Shown: positions 5,361-7,165 of the stretch, piece by piece
How the letters are laid out: every line of letters begins with the position of its first letter
Position numbering within the stretch: position 1 is the stretch's first letter
Source of the DNA: Hyphomicrobiales bacterium
GTDB taxonomy: Bacteria; Pseudomonadota; Alphaproteobacteria; Rhizobiales; Aestuariivirgaceae
Length of the DNA: 7,165 nt
Direction of reading: 5' to 3'
Assembly: GCA_026987255.1 (NCBI GenBank)
Contig: JALSNA010000439.1
Coordinates: forward strand, 1-7,165
Made by a program: the position numbers and the translations under genes
Notes under the pieces: generated by a model
Database searches by the model: none
Seen by the model: only the letters and a program-made list of their open reading frames with translations
Told to the model about the DNA's origin: nothing

Positions 5361-6881
5361 ATGAGCAACAAGCTGCCGAAATTCGCCGATCTGCGCGCCT
5401 TCCTGACGTTTCTGGAGGGCAAGGGCCAGCTCGTGCGCACGGACAGGCCGGTCTCCACCGTCCTGGAAATGACCGAAATCCACCGCCGCCTGATCCGCGG
5501 GGGCGGCCCGGCGGTGATTTTTGAAAGGGCCGTGACAGGGCAGGGCAAGAGGGCCGCCATGCCTGTGGTGCTCAATCTCTTCGGCACCATGGAGCGCACC
5601 GCCTGGGCCATGGGCGCAGAGCCGGATGGCCTGCGCGAGCTGGGCCGCCGCCTGGCCTTCTTGCGCCAGCCCGAGCCGCCGAAAGGCCTCAAGGGCGCAT
5701 GGGAGCAGATCCCCATCCTTCGCGAGGCCCTGAACATGCGCCCCAGGGTGGTGACAAGGGCCCCCTGCCAGCAGCAGGTCTTCACCGGCCATGAAGCCAG
5801 CCTGGACGATCTGCCCATCCAGACCTGCTGGCCCGGCGAGCCGGCGCCGCTGATCACCTGGCCCCTGGTCATCACCCGTCCGCCCGATGCGCCGCTGGAG
5901 GACACCGGCGCATGCAACATCGGCGTCTATCGCATGCAGAAACTGGGCGCGCGCTCCGCCATCATGCGCTGGCTGGCCCACCGCGGCGGCGCCATGCACC
6001 ATCGGCAATGGAAGCAGGCCGGGCGCGACATGCCGGCCGCCATCGCCATCGGCGCCGATCCGGCCACCATCATGGCCGCCGTCACCCCGGTGCCCGAAAC
6101 CCTGAGCGAATACCACTATGCCGGCCTGTTGCGCGGCGCCCGCGGGGCCCTGACGCGCGCCGTGACCCAGGACATCCTGGTGCCAGCCTGCGCCGAGATC
6201 GTCCTGGAGGGCACGGTGTCAATTACGGAGGAGGCCCAGGAGGGGCCTTATGGCGATCACACCGGCTATTACAATTCCGTCGAGCCGTTCCCGGTCTTTC
6301 GCCTGAGCGCCATCACCATGCGCCGCGACCCGCTCTATCTGACCACCTTCACCGGCCGCCCGCCCGATGAGCCCTCCGTCATGGCCCAGGCCATGAACGA
6401 GGTCTTCGTTCCGCTATTGCAACAGCAGTTCCCGGAGATCGCCGATTTTCACCTGCCGCCGGAGGGCTGCTCCTACCGCATCGGCGTGGCCGCCATCAGG
6501 AAGGCCTATCCGGGCCACGCAAGGCGCGTCATGATGGGCCTGTGGAGCTATTTGCGCCAGTTTTCCTACACCAAGCTGCTCATCATCGTGGACGAGGACA
6601 TCGATGTGCGCTCCTGGGCGGATGTCATGTGGGCGCTTTCCACCCGCTTCGATGCCTCCCGCGATCTGCTGGTGGTGGAGAACACCCCCATCGACTATCT
6701 CGATTTCGCTTCCCCGAAGGAGGGCCTGGGCGGCAAGCTCGGCCTTGACGCCACCACCAAGCTGGGCGTGGAAACAGACCGCGAATGGGGAAAGGTGCTG
6801 GACATGGATGAAGACACCAGGGCGCGCATCGATGCCCTCTGGCCCGAACTCTTCGCGGCCCGCCCGCCGCGCATGCCTTGA
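5361..6881 (+). CDS. ubiD: UbiD, 3-polyprenyl-4-hydroxybenzoate decarboxylase
   Basis: The 506-residue product is close in length and sequence to E. coli UbiD (497 residues). It decarboxylates 3-polyprenyl-4-hydroxybenzoate using prenylated FMN made by UbiX. Visible family hallmarks include ACNIGVYRMQ (184-193, with Asn186 and Arg191 in the cofactor-binding region), AEIVLEG (278-284), EGPYGDHTGYY (294-304), TGRPPDEPSVM (331-341), LPPEGCSYR (365-373), and ENTPIDYLDFASP (440-452) with GLDATTK (461-467) near the C terminus. The ATG at 5361 is chosen by homology. A longer in-frame start at 5274 would place the FNR-like box inside the gene and add an unrelated hydrophobic leader. The ribosome binding site at 5361 is weak (AAGG, 9 bases away). 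It is transcribed divergently from ubiTUV. No ubiX is in the window. No intrinsic terminator follows on this strand: a short GGCGC/GCGCC stem (6883-6896) lacks a U-tract. Confidence 0.94.
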   Translation: MSNKLPKFADLRAFLTFLEGKGQLVRTDRPVSTVLEMTEIHRRLIRGGGPAVIFERAVTGQGKRAAMPVVLNLFGTMERTAWAMGAEPDGLRELGRRLAFLRQPEPPKGLKGAWEQIPILREALNMRPRVVTRAPCQQQVFTGHEASLDDLPIQTCWPGEPAPLITWPLVITRPPDAPLEDTGACNIGVYRMQKLGARSAIMRWLAHRGGAMHHRQWKQAGRDMPAAIAIGADPATIMAAVTPVPETLSEYHYAGLLRGARGALTRAVTQDILVPACAEIVLEGTVSITEEAQEGPYGDHTGYYNSVEPFPVFRLSAITMRRDPLYLTTFTGRPPDEPSVMAQAMNEVFVPLLQQQFPEIADFHLPPEGCSYRIGVAAIRKAYPGHARRVMMGLWSYLRQFSYTKLLIIVDEDIDVRSWADVMWALSTRFDASRDLLVVENTPIDYLDFASPKEGLGGKLGLDATTKLGVETDREWGKVLDMDEDTRARIDALWPELFAARPPRMP

Positions 6882-6902
6882 AGGCGCCTGCGCGCCGGCA
6901 TG

Positions 6903-6974
6903 AAAAAAGCCCCGCTTGCATGTGCGATTCCGACGCATGGGGGCACAAACGAGTGGAATCAGCGCAAGCGGGGC
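6903..6974 (-). terminator. Terminator-type hairpin ending the right repeat RNA
   Basis: Minus-strand GCCCCGCTTGC (6964-6974) pairs with GCAAGCGGGGC (6909-6919), followed by T6 (6903-6908). It has the same architecture as the left copy. It lies between the converging right-copy RNA and ubiD. On the ubiD strand the stem is not followed by a U-tract, so it should not efficiently end ubiD transcription. Confidence 0.7.
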
Positions 6975-7034
6975 CGGGATGCGCTCCGCCGCCTGCGCGG
7001 CGGGGCCCCAAGGGGCCTTCGCGCCTCCCGAGGT
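6903..7034 (-). ncRNA. Predicted structured small RNA, right copy
   Basis: This is the minus-strand equivalent of the left repeat RNA, with a more stable fold. The closing helix is CGGGA/TCCCG plus GCGC/GCGC, and the first hairpin is the same GGCCC/GGGCC with a CTTG loop. The second hairpin is CGCCGC/GCGGCG around the same GCAG loop (6987-7002), extended by one C-G pair. The terminator hairpin (6909-6974) has a fully Watson-Crick GATTCC/GGAATC inner helix. The changes relative to the left copy are nearly all in stems and keep or add pairs, while the loops are unchanged. The 5' end is estimated from TGTAAT at 7040-7045. The RNA family is not recognised. Confidence 0.55.
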
Positions 7035-7165
7035 TTTCCATTACACGAAAATTCTTTCCGAGTCATGTAAATAATTGAGTAACCTTTGGGCAAAGTTATC
7101 GTATTGATATCATATGTGCCATTTTTGCCATACTGGACACATGGATATGGCATTTTATACATAGT

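Larger units (their letters stand above)
6902..7165 (-). repeat. Right copy of the inverted repeat, running off the window
   Basis: This is the reverse complement of 318-580, one base longer because of an extra G at about 6975. The block 7039-7165 is identical to 318-444. Identity continues to the last base, so the repeat is probably longer than the part seen. The inner end begins right at the A6/T6 tract, 21 bases after the ubiD stop. Confidence 0.95.

Noticed and set aside
1..7165. CRISPR array, tRNA or rRNA genes
   Set aside because: No regularly spaced direct repeats, no tRNA cloverleaf with a TTCGA-type T-arm, and no rRNA-like sequence were seen.

Overview
The window is GC-rich and gene-dense from about 600 to 6900, with AT-rich ends carrying no supportable protein gene. 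Five complete protein genes are present, and the biochemistry is ubiquinone-based. A divergent locus encodes the O2-independent ubiquinone pathway genes ubiT, ubiU and ubiV (minus strand) and ubiD (plus strand). Ubiquinone use, high GC and an FNR/FixK-type TTGAC-N4-GTCAA box suggest a facultatively anaerobic proteobacterium. An alphaproteobacterium is most likely, but this is inference and no taxonomic marker is present.

Layout. 1-317: non-coding DNA with several strong inverted repeats, including a near-perfect 50-bp palindrome and a terminator-like hairpin. 318-580: left copy of a repeat of at least 263 bp. 623-1735 (-): GluR0-like, ligand-gated potassium channel with its own promoter. 1824-2582 (-): TSUP (TauE/SafE, YfcA-like) membrane transporter. 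2671-3600 (-): ubiV. 3628-4617 (-): ubiU. 4614-5201 (-): ubiT. 5202-5360: divergent control region with the FNR-like box. 5361-6881 (+): ubiD. 6902-7165: right copy of the repeat, inverted, running to the last base.

How the genes fit together. UbiD decarboxylates the prenylated hydroxybenzoate early in ubiquinone synthesis. UbiU and UbiV are Fe-S proteins of the U32 family that carry out ring hydroxylation without O2, and UbiT is the SCP2-type accessory lipid-binding protein. The FNR-like box is centred about 42 bp upstream of the predicted ubiT start site, which is where an activator would sit to switch the pathway on under low O2.

The least explained feature is the pair of inverted repeats. 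Each copy has an AT-rich, 127-bp block identical between copies, ending at a possible -10 element. Next comes a roughly 130-nt segment that folds into a closed two-hairpin domain and a long terminator-type hairpin with a T6 tract. Most differences between the copies fall in stems and preserve or change pairing in a consistent way, including two complete A-T to G-C exchanges in one 6-bp stem. This points to a duplicated, structured small RNA that I do not recognise. Both copies point inward and flank the whole module, so the segment could invert by recombination.
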